From: an uncultured Moraxella sp.
GTDB lineage: Bacteria; Pseudomonadota; Gammaproteobacteria; Pseudomonadales; Moraxellaceae
Direction: 5' to 3'
Assembly (NCBI GenBank): GCA_927911235.1
Contig: CAKMOY010000133.1
Span: forward strand, 1 to 14,131
Length of the DNA: 14,131 bases
A model generated the notes under the pieces. That model saw only the letters and a program-made list of their open reading frames with translations. It was not told the origin of the DNA and searched no databases. Shown here in pieces: positions 1 through 7,353 of this stretch (its first letter is position 1; each line of letters starts with the position of its first letter). The translations under genes were made by a program, and so were the position numbers.

Positions 1-417
1 AAAAAGACAACGTGGCAAAAGAAAACGCTGGGCAATGACACAAAAACGCTCCAACAAGAACTATCTCAAGCGATTGAAGAGCTAGAAAATGCATTAACAC
101 AAGCGTTGAGCCAAACCGAAGATGAACATCCCAAAGGCAAAACTAGTCCTGCCAGTTACAAAAACATGATTGAGAGTGTCGCAGGGCAAATCAAAATGCC
201 AACATCTGGCGGTATGGTGCTAAATTTGGCAACCCCAAAAGTAACCAAACCACGCACACGCAAACCAAAAGCGGAAAAAGCCCCCGCCAAAACCAAAACT
301 CGTACCAGTAAAAAAGTCGAGTCGGCGGTGATTGTCAAAAAACCAAGGCAGACAGTGAAACCAATGCCGAAGCCAATAACAACGACAGTACGCAAGGTTA
401 GTTGTTATATGGATTAA
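1..417 (+). CDS. Hypothetical protein, 5'-truncated, with basic Lys/Pro/Thr-rich C-terminal tail
   Basis: The frame is open from base 1 to a TAA at 415-417, so the start lies outside the window and 138 residues are visible. A TTG at 106 could be read as a start, but the uninterrupted upstream frame argues against it. The first ~45 visible residues are rich in Gln, Glu, Leu and Lys and look helical or coiled-coil (LQQELSQAIEELENALTQAL). They are followed by a short Gly/Met segment and then ~50 residues dominated by Lys, Pro, Thr, Arg and Ala (for example KPRTRKPKAEKAPAKTKT). Such tails occur in AlgP-type histone-like proteins, phasin-like proteins and other nucleic-acid-binding proteins, but I cannot place this one in a family. 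No signal peptide or membrane segment is visible. It converges on the DUF808 gene and shares its terminator. Confidence 0.6.
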   Translation, partial: KKTTWQKKTLGNDTKTLQQELSQAIEELENALTQALSQTEDEHPKGKTSPASYKNMIESVAGQIKMPTSGGMVLNLATPKVTKPRTRKPKAEKAPAKTKTRTSKKVESAVIVKKPRQTVKPMPKPITTTVRKVSCYMD

Positions 418-450
418 AAAAGGCGTTTATCATCAAATAAACGCCTTTTT
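417..450. terminator. Bidirectional intrinsic terminator between the partial ORF and DUF808
   Basis: A perfect 14-bp inverted repeat pairs 417-430 with 437-450 around a 6-nt loop (CATCAA). The stem ends in A-run/T-run on both sides of a GGCG core, so it gives a hairpin plus U-tract in both directions. It lies just past the stop of the plus-strand frame and before the minus-strand stop at 477. Confidence 0.9.
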
Positions 451-476
451 AACGAGATAGTTTTAAAGGATACAAT

Positions 477-1392
477 TTAGTGTGCTTTACCACGTATTTT
501 ATTGACAGCAGTCACAATACCCACGACAATCAAACCTGCTACCAAACCGACCAAACCATTTAAAATATTGGTGGTAAGGCTTGAGAAAATACCAGAAATC
601 TGCCCCAAATGCTCAATGCCATGATGGATAAAACCAATACCATGAGCGATGATACCGCCACCCACCAAAAACATCGCAAGCGTACCAGCGATTGACAAAA
701 ATTTCATCAACATCGGTGCAAATGCCAAAATCGCCTTGCCCATTTTTTGGGAAAAATCATCAGATTTGTTTAACAAATGCAGTCCCAAATCGTCCAATTT
801 AACAATCCCTGCGACCAATCCATACACACCAACAGTCATAATCACCGAAATCATGGTTAAAACCAAGGCTTTATCAAGCAAAGTCGCTGTTTCAGCCAAC
901 GTGCCTAATGAAATCACGATAATTTCAGCAGACAAAATAAAGTCCGTACGCACCGCACCTTTGATTTTTTCTTTTTCAAAAGCGACCAAATCAATGTTTT
1001 CATCGGCATTGGCATTTAGGTGTGCTTGATGTTCTTCGTCAATTTCGCCTTTGGAGTGCAAAAATTTGTGTAAAATTTTTTCAGCCCCTTCAAAACATAA
1101 GTACAAACCGCCAAGCATCAGCAAAATCGTCACCAATGTGGGCGATATCTCACTGATAATCAATGCCAACGGTGCTAAAATCACTTTGTTAATCGCCGAA
1201 CCTTTGGCAACGCCCAACACCACAGGAATTTCACGGTCAGCTTTGACACCTGTGACTTGGTTGGCATTTAATGCCAAATCATCGCCTAACACGCCTACGG
1301 TTTTTTTTTGCGGCGACTTTGGTCATCACTGACACATCATCTAAAATCACACTGATATCGTCTATTAGCGTTAATAAACTTGCTCCAGCCAT
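477..1392 (-). CDS. yedI: DUF808 (YedI-type) inner membrane protein, frameshifted at a 9-base run as read
   Basis: This is a polytopic inner-membrane protein of the DUF808/YedI family; its biochemical role is not established. The family-typical N-terminus begins at ATG 1392-1390 ([20 protein letters not shown], then SVMTKVAA), behind a GAGAAAG ribosome site. That frame hits A9 (T9 at 1301-1309 on the plus strand) and stops at 1281-1279. The body ([20 protein letters not shown], then the membrane-rich C-terminus ending KIRGKAH) is in the neighbouring frame. With eight A instead of nine the product is about 304 residues, the usual family length, and reads [14 protein letters not shown] across the joint. 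Several hydrophobic helices are evident ([58 protein letters not shown]). As read, only a GTG at 1292 could start a 271-residue body lacking the first ~33 residues. Homopolymer over-call or a slippage/phase-variation tract are both possible. Confidence 0.85.
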
Positions 1393-1553
1393 ATACTTTC
1401 TCTAAATATGCTCTAAAATGTTGCTAAAAAATAGAATCTATGTAAAAAGATAGCCTAGTTTACAATTTTACCATCAGAAAACAAGCAACAATTTGTATCT
1501 AAATGACATTTTTGCATTATATCTGTAAAATTTTAACGATTAACCCATATTAT

Positions 1554-1582
1554 TTGTAAGAAAAACGTTTTATACTTATACT
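1554..1582 (+). promoter_or_regulatory. Sigma-70-type promoter for dsbC
   Basis: TTGTAA (1554-1559) and TATACT (1577-1582) are separated by 17 bp. A second TATACT lies immediately upstream at 1571-1576. The expected start is near 1589, leaving a ~27-nt leader with GAGA at 1607-1610 before the ATG at 1616. The 1393-1615 gap otherwise holds only the upstream region of the divergent DUF808 gene. Confidence 0.6.
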
Positions 1583-1615
1583 AATCATTTTACTTTTAGC
1601 TATTTTGAGAACACT

Positions 1616-2455
1616 ATGTCAAAATCTATGTCAAATATTCGTAAAAATTTGCAAAAAACAGCCCTAACTTCCGCATTATTTGCCAGTATTTTTGCTTTAT
1701 CAGCGTGTGATAACAGCAATGCCAAAACTACGACTGAGTCAAAAACCACAACAGCAACCACAACTCAAAACACGTCTGCCACATCTGCCAAAAATGATGA
1801 CAAATTACAAAAAACCTTGAGCGATAATTTGGCAAAATCAGGCATTAATGCCAAAATTTTGTCGGTAACGCCAACGAGTATGCCAAATATGTTTTGGGTA
1901 AAAGCCGAAGGTTTGCCCGCATTTTTTACCGATAACACAGGACAATACGTGTTACAAGGCGATATTATCAAAGTTGGCGATGCACAGCCTGAACACATTT
2001 CGGCAAAACTGGTTGCTGAAGGCACGAAGCAAACCCTTGCCAGCATTGACAAAAAAGACATGATTATCTTTCCTGCCAAAGGCAAAACCCAAGGCGTGAT
2101 TTATGCCTTTACAGACGCTGATTGTGGCTATTGCCGTAAATTGCACAGCGAAATTGACCAAATCAACGGTCTAGGCATTGAAGTGCGTTATTTGCCGTGG
2201 CCTCGTAGTGAACAAACTTTCCCAATCATGGAAGCGATTTGGTGTAGTCCTGACCGCCAAAAAGCCATCACCCAAGCCAAACTTGGCGAACCTGTCAATG
2301 CCCCAGCGTGCGAAAACCCTGTTCGCCGTCTGCACGAGCTTGGCGTGGGCTTAGGTATCAATGGCACACCTGCGATTTTTACCGAAAGTGGACAACAAAT
2401 CGGCGGTTATCTGCCACCTGAACAACTGTTACAAGCCGTTACCCAAAGCCACTAA
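1616..2455 (+). CDS. dsbC: DsbC-type thiol:disulfide interchange protein (disulfide isomerase), apparent lipoprotein
   Basis: DsbC is the periplasmic isomerase that reshuffles wrong disulfides and is kept reduced by DsbD. The 279-residue protein has the thioredoxin-fold active site C170-G-Y-C173 in FTDADCGYCRKLH. It also has the conserved structural cysteine pair C210 (AIWC) and C232 (APAC), and the cis-proline loop T251-P252 (GTPAI). Residues 75-165 fit the DsbC N-terminal dimerization/linker region. The N-terminus is unusual for DsbC: a basic stretch and hydrophobic core (LTSALFASIFALSA) end in a lipobox L28-S29-A30-C31, followed by Asp32 and a ~40-residue Thr/Ser/Lys/Asn linker. That predicts a lipid-anchored enzyme on a flexible tether, consistent with its length above the ~236 residues of E. 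coli DsbC. trxA follows after 112 bp, separated by a hairpin. Confidence 0.93.
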   Translation: MSKSMSNIRKNLQKTALTSALFASIFALSACDNSNAKTTTESKTTTATTTQNTSATSAKNDDKLQKTLSDNLAKSGINAKILSVTPTSMPNMFWVKAEGLPAFFTDNTGQYVLQGDIIKVGDAQPEHISAKLVAEGTKQTLASIDKKDMIIFPAKGKTQGVIYAFTDADCGYCRKLHSEIDQINGLGIEVRYLPWPRSEQTFPIMEAIWCSPDRQKAITQAKLGEPVNAPACENPVRRLHELGVGLGINGTPAIFTESGQQIGGYLPPEQLLQAVTQSH

Positions 2456-2495
2456 AATTTTGATTGATAAGTTTTTTAAAATATCATCATTGATA

Positions 2496-2525
2496 GGGTT
2501 TATTGGTAATTTTGACAATAAACCC
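2496..2525. terminator. 10-bp hairpin between dsbC and trxA (weak terminator or processing structure)
   Basis: GGGTTTATTG (2496-2505) pairs perfectly with CAATAAACCC (2516-2525) around a 10-nt loop. The right flank is AATTTAAT, not a clean T-run, so termination would be weak. A TTGACA (2512-2517) overlaps the loop and right arm and could be a trxA -35 box, but no convincing -10 lies 16-18 bp downstream. Confidence 0.5.
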
Positions 2526-2567
2526 AATTTAATAAGCACAATTTAATCCAACCATAGGAAAATAGTT

Positions 2568-2891
2568 ATGTCAAATGTAATTCACGCCGATGAAGGCACT
2601 TTTGAACAAGCCGTGTTAAAATCAGATGTCCCTGTTTTGGTAGATTTTTGGGCACAATGGTGTGGTCCTTGCCGTTCTATCGCACCAATTTTGGACGATT
2701 TATCAACCGAATTTGACGGTAAAGCCCGCATTGTCAAAATTGATGTGGATAGCAACCCAAATCTTGCCGCTCAATTTGGTATCCGCAGTATCCCAGCACT
2801 TTTCATCTTTAAAGGTGGCGAAAAAGTGGACGCAGTCGCAGGAGCATTGCCAAAACCACAACTACAAGCATTTATCAACAAACATTTATAA
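2568..2891 (+). CDS. trxA: Thioredoxin 1
   Basis: This is the cytoplasmic disulfide reductase that passes electrons from NADPH/thioredoxin reductase to targets such as ribonucleotide reductase and the membrane relay DsbD. It is 107 residues, close to the E. coli length. The active site is W31-C32-G33-P34-C35 in [16 protein letters not shown], the buried Asp is D26, and the cis-proline is P76 ([12 protein letters not shown]). There is no signal peptide. The start is set by AGGAAAA at 2556-2562, eight bases before the ATG. It lies downstream of dsbC in the same direction, and a strong terminator follows. Confidence 0.97.
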   Translation: MSNVIHADEGTFEQAVLKSDVPVLVDFWAQWCGPCRSIAPILDDLSTEFDGKARIVKIDVDSNPNLAAQFGIRSIPALFIFKGGEKVDAVAGALPKPQLQAFINKHL

Positions 2892-2911
2892 TTTGTTTTT
2901 GCTAAATCCAC

Positions 2912-2946
2912 AAAAATCACCGTTTTTGCGGTGATTTTTATTTTTT
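2912..2946 (+). terminator. Intrinsic terminator after trxA
   Basis: An 11-bp stem (2912-2922 with 2929-2939, CACCG/CGGTG core) has a 6-nt loop and runs into a T-rich tract to 2946. It separates trxA from the rho promoter. Confidence 0.88.
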
Positions 2947-2975
2947 GGCAAAATTTACAAAATACCATAAAAATA

Positions 2976-3005
2976 TTGACAAAACTGGGGCTTCGCCTTT
3001 ATAGT
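2976..3005 (+). promoter_or_regulatory. Near-consensus promoter for rho
   Basis: A perfect TTGACA (2976-2981) is followed after 18 bp by TATAGT (3000-3005). Initiation near 3012 would give a ~220-nt untranslated leader before the rho ATG at 3232. Confidence 0.75.
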
Positions 3006-3011
3006 GTGCAT

Positions 3012-3231
3012 ACCAAAATAATTATAGCTCTTATAATTATACTTTTCTTGGAATGTTGGCGTGTGTCAACGTTCATTTCTAACTTTCCCGCAATGTAAAA
3101 CGACTTTGGCAATGTTTGCTTAAGTATTTTTTGCAGTCAAATTTATCAACATTTGTCAATGATTGTATAAAAATGGTTGCTAAAAATCTGGCACGCCCAA
3201 AGTTACTGATACTATCAATGACGATATATTT
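3012..3231 (+). promoter_or_regulatory. Long 5' leader of rho with 5'-end hairpin and a nine-codon ORF
   Basis: No large gene fits here. An AT-only 9-bp stem (ATAATTATA 3018-3026 with TATAATTAT 3032-3040, loop GCTCT) would form at the very 5' end of the transcript. A small ORF (MLACVNVHF) runs from ATG 3053 to TAA 3080-3082. Autogenous attenuation of rho in its leader is established in E. coli, where a leader peptide (rhoL) also lies upstream. Whether this leader works that way is inference. No clear Shine-Dalgarno precedes the rho ATG. Confidence 0.45.
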
Positions 3232-4500
3232 ATGAATTTAACCGAATTAAAACGCAAGTCTGTGGCGGAGCTGATACAAATCAGTGAGTCTATGGGACTT
3301 GAAAACATGGCTCGTAACCGCAAACAAGACATCATTTTTGCTATTTTAAAAACTCATGCCAAAAACGGCGAAGCGATTTTTGGTGATGGCGTGCTTGAGA
3401 TTTTGCCAGATGGTTTTGGTTTTTTGCGTTCATCAGAAGGTTCATACCTTGCAGGTCCTGACGATATTTATGTTAGCCCTAGCCAAATCCGCCGTTTTAA
3501 CCTAAAAACAGGCGACTCTATCGCAGGGACGATTCGTCCGCCCAAAGATTCTGAGCGTTATTTTGCTTTGTTAAAAGTGAACGAAATCAACTTTGACACG
3601 CCAGACCGCTCTCGCCATAAGTTAATTTTTGAAAATTTAACACCACTTTTCCCAACCGAACAATTAAAATTAGAAATCGGCAATGGCACAACCGAAGACT
3701 TGACAGGGCGTATCATTGACTTAATCGCACCGATTGGCAAGGGACAGCGTTCTATCATTGTCGCACCGCCAAAAGCAGGTAAAACCGTACTTTTGCAATC
3801 AATCGCCCAATCCATCACCAAAAATAACCCAGAATGTCATCTGATTGTTTTGCTCATTGACGAACGCCCAGAAGAAGTGACCGAAATGCAACGCACTGTG
3901 CGTGGCGAAGTGGTGGCATCAACCTTTGACGAACCGCCAACTCGCCATGTGCAAGTGGCTGAAATGGTGATTGAAAAGGCAAAACGCTTGGTTGAGCATA
4001 AGCAAGATGTGGTGATTTTGCTTGACAGTATCACTCGTCTAGCTCGTGCGTATAATACGGTGATTCCGTCATCGGGCAAGGTTTTGACAGGTGGTGTCGA
4101 TGCCAATGCGTTGGAGCGTCCAAAACGCTTTTTTGGGGCGGCTCGTAATGTGGAAGAAGGCGGTAGTTTGACGATTATTTCTACCGCTTTGATTGACACA
4201 GGCTCTAAGATGGACAGCGTGATTTTTGAAGAATTTAAGGGAACGGGCAACCAAGAAATTACCCTTGAACGTGAAATCGCTGAAAAACGTGTGTTCCCTG
4301 CGATTAATATCAAAAAATCTGGCACTCGCCGTGAAGAGCGTCTGATGGACGAAGCCTTATTGCGTAAAGTGTGGATTTTGCGTAAGCTATTGCACCCAAT
4401 GGACGAGATTCAAGCGACCGAATTTTTGCTTGATAAACTCAAAGATTCAAAAACCAATGATGAATTTTTTGAACAAATGACCAAAAAAGACAAAAATTAA
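3232..4500 (+). CDS. rho: Transcription termination factor Rho
   Basis: Rho is the hexameric RNA-dependent ATPase helicase that releases RNA polymerase at rut-containing transcripts. The 422-residue protein is about the normal length and collinear with the E. coli enzyme. It has the N-terminal helical subdomain and OSB/CSD RNA-binding domain ([17 protein letters not shown], then [19 protein letters not shown], ~residues 50-88), and Walker A APPKAGKT with K184-T185, the E. coli numbering. The Q-loop/R-loop region ([12 protein letters not shown]), Walker B ([16 protein letters not shown]) and secondary RNA-binding loop (SSGKVLTGG) are intact. The C-terminus is standard ([20 protein letters not shown]). 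It is monocistronic, with its own promoter and terminator. The weak ribosome site plus the long leader suggest post-transcriptional control. Confidence 0.98.
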   Translation: MNLTELKRKSVAELIQISESMGLENMARNRKQDIIFAILKTHAKNGEAIFGDGVLEILPDGFGFLRSSEGSYLAGPDDIYVSPSQIRRFNLKTGDSIAGTIRPPKDSERYFALLKVNEINFDTPDRSRHKLIFENLTPLFPTEQLKLEIGNGTTEDLTGRIIDLIAPIGKGQRSIIVAPPKAGKTVLLQSIAQSITKNNPECHLIVLLIDERPEEVTEMQRTVRGEVVASTFDEPPTRHVQVAEMVIEKAKRLVEHKQDVVILLDSITRLARAYNTVIPSSGKVLTGGVDANALERPKRFFGAARNVEEGGSLTIISTALIDTGSKMDSVIFEEFKGTGNQEITLEREIAEKRVFPAINIKKSGTRREERLMDEALLRKVWILRKLLHPMDEIQATEFLLDKLKDSKTNDEFFEQMTKKDKN

Positions 4501-4517
4501 TTAGTTTAAAAGTGAAT

Positions 4518-4546
4518 AAAAACGCCTGCGTTGTGGGCGTTTTTTG
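4518..4546 (+). terminator. Intrinsic terminator after rho
   Basis: AAAAACGCC (4518-4526) pairs with GGCGTTTTT (4536-4544) around a 9-nt loop, and the T-tract continues. It lies 18 bases past the rho stop. Confidence 0.85.
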
Positions 4547-4605
4547 TTTTGTCAAAAATGGTTGAGTAAATTTGGCTTTTTAGCTCTAAAATAGCAAAAA
4601 AAAAT

Positions 4606-4657
4606 ACTGTTAAGTCAATTAAATTATGATAGAATGTAAAATGGTAAACTTAACTGT
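4606..4657 (+). promoter_or_regulatory. Extended -10 promoter for algR inside a dyad symmetry
   Basis: TGATAGAAT (4627-4635) matches an extended -10 element (TGn plus TAGAAT). Only a poor -35 (CTGTTA at 4607-4612) lies 17 bp upstream. The -10 is bracketed by inverted arms ACTGTTAAGT (4606-4615) and ACTTAACTGT (4648-4657), nine of ten bases matching and about four helical turns apart. The dyad could be an operator; autoregulation by the gene product is inference. Confidence 0.4.
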
Positions 4658-4734
4658 TTTTTGATTAATGAACAAAATGAACAAATTAGGCTAACTTAAA
4701 AAATTGATAGCAAGAATTTAAAAAGGAGCATGTT

Positions 4735-5473
4735 GTGAGAGTTGTAGTCTGTGATGATGAGCCATTAGCTCGTGAACGCCTAAGCCGTATTATTCGTGAA
4801 GAAGGGCATGAAGTTGTCGCTCAAGCTACCACAGGCATTGAAGCCATTGAGCGTGTCAAAGAAACGACACCAGATGTCGTGATGTTAGACATTCGTATGC
4901 CAGAGATGGATGGTGTTCGTTGTGCCAAAGAGCTGAACGAACTGCCACAGCCACCTGCCATTATCTTTGTAACCGCATATGACCATTATGCAATTGCTGC
5001 CTTTAAATCCAATGCGATTGGTTATCTGTTAAAACCTGCCAACAAAGAAGAGCTGGTAGAGGCGTTATCTCGTGCTACCACGTTAAATTCGGCCCAGTTA
5101 AATGAAATTCGTCGCCTTGAAAACCCAATGGCACAGGCAACTCGCCAACATATCGCCGCTCGCACCCATCGTGGTATTGAACTGATTCCATTGGCAGATA
5201 TTTATTACTTTACTGCCGACCAAAAATATGTTCAAGTTCGCCACAAAAATGGCACAGTCTTAATTTGATGAAACCTTAAAAGAGCTTGAAGCAGAATTTG
5301 GTAATATTTTCTTCCGTGTTCATCGTAATGCCTTGATTAATCTTGATTATGTTGAAATGCTAGAAGCGGTAGACCAAGGTCAATATCAAGTCAAATTTAA
5401 AAATATTGACGAACGCTTGGCGATTAGTCGCAGACATTTACCTGTTTTGCGTGACAAAGTACAATCTATGTAA
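4735..5473 (+). CDS. algR: AlgR-like LytTR-family response regulator, frameshifted as read
   Basis: This is a two-component response regulator: an N-terminal CheY-like receiver and a C-terminal LytTR DNA-binding domain. The start is GTG 4735, fixed by AAGGAG six bases upstream; the nearby ATG at 4730 stops at once. The receiver has D7/D8, the phospho-acceptor D52 (VVMLDIRMPEMDG), T80 and K100 (LLKP). LytTR begins near residue 140 (GIELIPLADIYYF). As read, codons TTA ATT are followed by TGA at 5266-5268, ending the frame at 177 residues. Removing one T from TTT (5264-5266) continues into DETLKELEAEFGNIFFRVHR and on to QSM, stop TAA 5471-5473, for ~245 residues, close to Pseudomonas AlgR (248). 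hemC and hemD follow, the same order as algR-hemC-hemD in Pseudomonas. No AlgZ/FimS-type kinase is in the window. Confidence 0.85.
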
Positions 5474-5499
5474 AACAAATTTATGCCATCAAAACACAC

Positions 5500-5533
5500 A
5501 AATGCCTATAGTGAAAACTATTAGGCATTTTTT
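5500..5533 (+). terminator. Intrinsic terminator after algR
   Basis: AAATGCCTA-TAGT (5500-5512) pairs with ACTA-TAGGCATTT (5517-5530) around GAAA, with one bulged T at 5521, and ends in a T-run. It separates algR from hemC. No strong promoter is evident in the remaining ~45 bases before hemC. Confidence 0.85.
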
Positions 5534-5578
5534 ACAAATAATTTAAAAAAATGAATCATTAATTTTGAGAACGATAAC

Positions 5579-6538
5579 ATGAAGATCCTAAAAATCGCCA
5601 CACGTCAAAGCCCACTTGCCCTATGGCAAGCTGAACATATCAAAGCACGCCTTGAACAGCTTTACCCAGATTTGACCATTGAGCTTTTGACCATGACCAC
5701 CAAAGGCGACAAAATCCTTGACACACCGCTTGCCAAAATTGGCGGAAAAGGCTTATTTGTCAAAGAGTTGGAACAAGCCTTGTTTGACAAACGAGCCGAC
5801 ATTGCCGTACATTCGTTAAAAGACGTGCCAATGGAGTTGCCAAACGGCTTAACGCTTGGGGCGTACTGCGAGCGTGAACAGCCGACCGATGCGTTTGTAT
5901 CAAACCATTTTGCCACGCTAGACGACTTGCCAATCGGTGCAAAACTTGGCACATCAAGCCTACGCCGTCAATGCCAAATTCAGCAGTACCGCCCAGATTT
6001 ACAAATCGTGAGTTTGCGTGGTAATGTTGGCACACGCCTATCAAAGCTGGACAATGGCGAATATGATGCGATTATTTTGGCGACAAGTGGGCTAACACGA
6101 CTTGGGCTAACCGACCGCATTCGCCACGAGCTTGACACAGACGTGAGCCTACCTGCGGTGGGGCAAGGGGCATTGGCGATAGAATGCCGTGCCGATGATG
6201 ACGAGATTTTGGATTTGTTAAAACCTTTAAATCATGAAATTAGCAAAATCTGCGTACTTGCCGAGCGTGCGATGAACCGCCATTTGCAAGGGGGCTGTCA
6301 AGTGCCGATTGCAGGATTTGCTACCGTGCATGATGGGCAAATTTGGTTGCGTGGGCGTGTGGGCAGTGTGGACGGCAAAATTTTGTTAAAATCTGAACAT
6401 CACAATGCCCTGCTTGACCCAAATACACAGGCAATGATAGATGAACAAATTGCCGAGAGCATGGGCATTGTCGTTGCCGAAGAGCTAATCGCACAAGGGG
6501 CGGATAAAATTTTGGCGGAAATTTATCATAATTCGTAA
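5579..6538 (+). CDS. hemC: Hydroxymethylbilane synthase (porphobilinogen deaminase)
   Basis: HemC polymerises four porphobilinogens into hydroxymethylbilane in the cytoplasm, the step before HemD. The 319 residues match the family length. Domain 1 begins with [16 protein letters not shown]. The conserved [11 protein letters not shown] (residues 55-65) is followed by VHSLKDVP with catalytic D82. [10 protein letters not shown] and GTSSLRRQ follow. The dipyrromethane cofactor attaches to C240 in GGCQVPIAG, matching E. coli C242. The ATG at 5579 follows GAGAACG. The stop TAA overlaps the hemD ATG by one base (TAATG at 6536-6540), so the two are translationally coupled. Confidence 0.97.
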   Translation: MKILKIATRQSPLALWQAEHIKARLEQLYPDLTIELLTMTTKGDKILDTPLAKIGGKGLFVKELEQALFDKRADIAVHSLKDVPMELPNGLTLGAYCEREQPTDAFVSNHFATLDDLPIGAKLGTSSLRRQCQIQQYRPDLQIVSLRGNVGTRLSKLDNGEYDAIILATSGLTRLGLTDRIRHELDTDVSLPAVGQGALAIECRADDDEILDLLKPLNHEISKICVLAERAMNRHLQGGCQVPIAGFATVHDGQIWLRGRVGSVDGKILLKSEHHNALLDPNTQAMIDEQIAESMGIVVAEELIAQGADKILAEIYHNS

Positions 6539-7326
6539 TGATTTTTATCAACACACGCCCTCAACACCGAGCCAAAAACTTAAGCAGTTTTTTGAAAAAT
6601 CAAGGATTTAGCGTCCTTGATTTGCCTTTACTTGAATTGGTTAAATGTAAACTTGATGACAATGACACGCAAAAATTGGCAAAAATTAATGACTATAAAC
6701 ACATCATTTTGGTAAGTGAAACTGCCGTTGATTATTTTTTGCAAAATTTTCATCAAAATGATTGTCAAAAATTGGTAAACCTTTCTTTTATTGCTGTTGG
6801 ACAAAAAACCGCAGAGATTTTTACACAAAAATTTTTCGCACTTTTTGGCAAAAATCCCAATACGATTACTCCAAGTCAGTTTAATTTGCCCGAAAATAAT
6901 GAAGGTATGTTACAATTACCTGCCGTGCAAACTTTGCAAAACAGCGATAAAATTTTAATCATCAAAGGCAAGGACGGACGAGAATTATTAAAAAACACGC
7001 TAGAAAATCGGCAAATTATCGTGGATACGATTGATTTTTATGAGCGGATTTTTGATAAAAAAAGTGAGATGATTTTTGAAAATTTTATCAAAAATTGGCA
7101 AAAAAATGATAAAAAAATCGTGTTAATCAGCAGTATGACCGCTTGGCAATTTTGGCAAAATTTACTTAAAAATCATCAGCTTAGTGAAAATGATTTTGCT
7201 TATATTGTTTTGCAAAATCGCATTGCCAATACTTTAACCGAAAGAAATATTCAACAAGTTTTTGTTGTTAATGATTTAAACAATCAAACAATTTTAACCA
7301 CAATAAAAAACTGCTTAACAATATAG
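6538..7326 (+). CDS. hemD: Uroporphyrinogen-III synthase
   Basis: HemD cyclises and inverts ring D of hydroxymethylbilane to give uroporphyrinogen III. The sequence is divergent, as usual for this family. Placement rests on the N-terminal INTRP motif (R7-P8), EGMLQLP and IIKGKDGRELL in the middle, ISSMTA in the second lobe, length (262 residues), and the one-base overlap with hemC. It is markedly more AT-rich than hemC, with many Lys/Asn/Ile codons; this low-constraint family often drifts to the genome's AT bias, so transfer need not be invoked. The stop TAG (7324-7326) sits in the loop of its own terminator. Confidence 0.9.
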   Translation: MIFINTRPQHRAKNLSSFLKNQGFSVLDLPLLELVKCKLDDNDTQKLAKINDYKHIILVSETAVDYFLQNFHQNDCQKLVNLSFIAVGQKTAEIFTQKFFALFGKNPNTITPSQFNLPENNEGMLQLPAVQTLQNSDKILIIKGKDGRELLKNTLENRQIIVDTIDFYERIFDKKSEMIFENFIKNWQKNDKKIVLISSMTAWQFWQNLLKNHQLSENDFAYIVLQNRIANTLTERNIQQVFVVNDLNNQTILTTIKNCLTI

Positions 7327-7347
7327 GCAGATAGTTAAGCAGTTTTT
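7306..7347 (+). terminator. Terminator overlapping the 3' end of hemD
   Basis: A perfect 14-bp stem (AAAAACTGCTTAAC 7306-7319 with GTTAAGCAGTTTTT 7334-7347) has a 14-nt loop that contains the hemD stop codon. It ends in five T residues and works in the hemD direction. Confidence 0.88.
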
Positions 7348-7353
7348 GATGTA

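Noticed and set aside
649..1332. Plus-strand ORFs opposite the DUF808 gene
   Set aside because: They are antisense shadows of a gene with clear family similarity; no ribosome sites or protein-like motifs.
2512..2540. TTGACA as a trxA promoter
   Set aside because: The hexamer is perfect but no acceptable -10 occurs at 16-18 bp; recorded under the hairpin instead of as a promoter.
4594..4604. A-run upstream of algR as a phase-variable promoter tract
   Set aside because: It lies ~26 bases upstream of the -10, outside the -35/-10 spacer, and there is no evidence of length variation.
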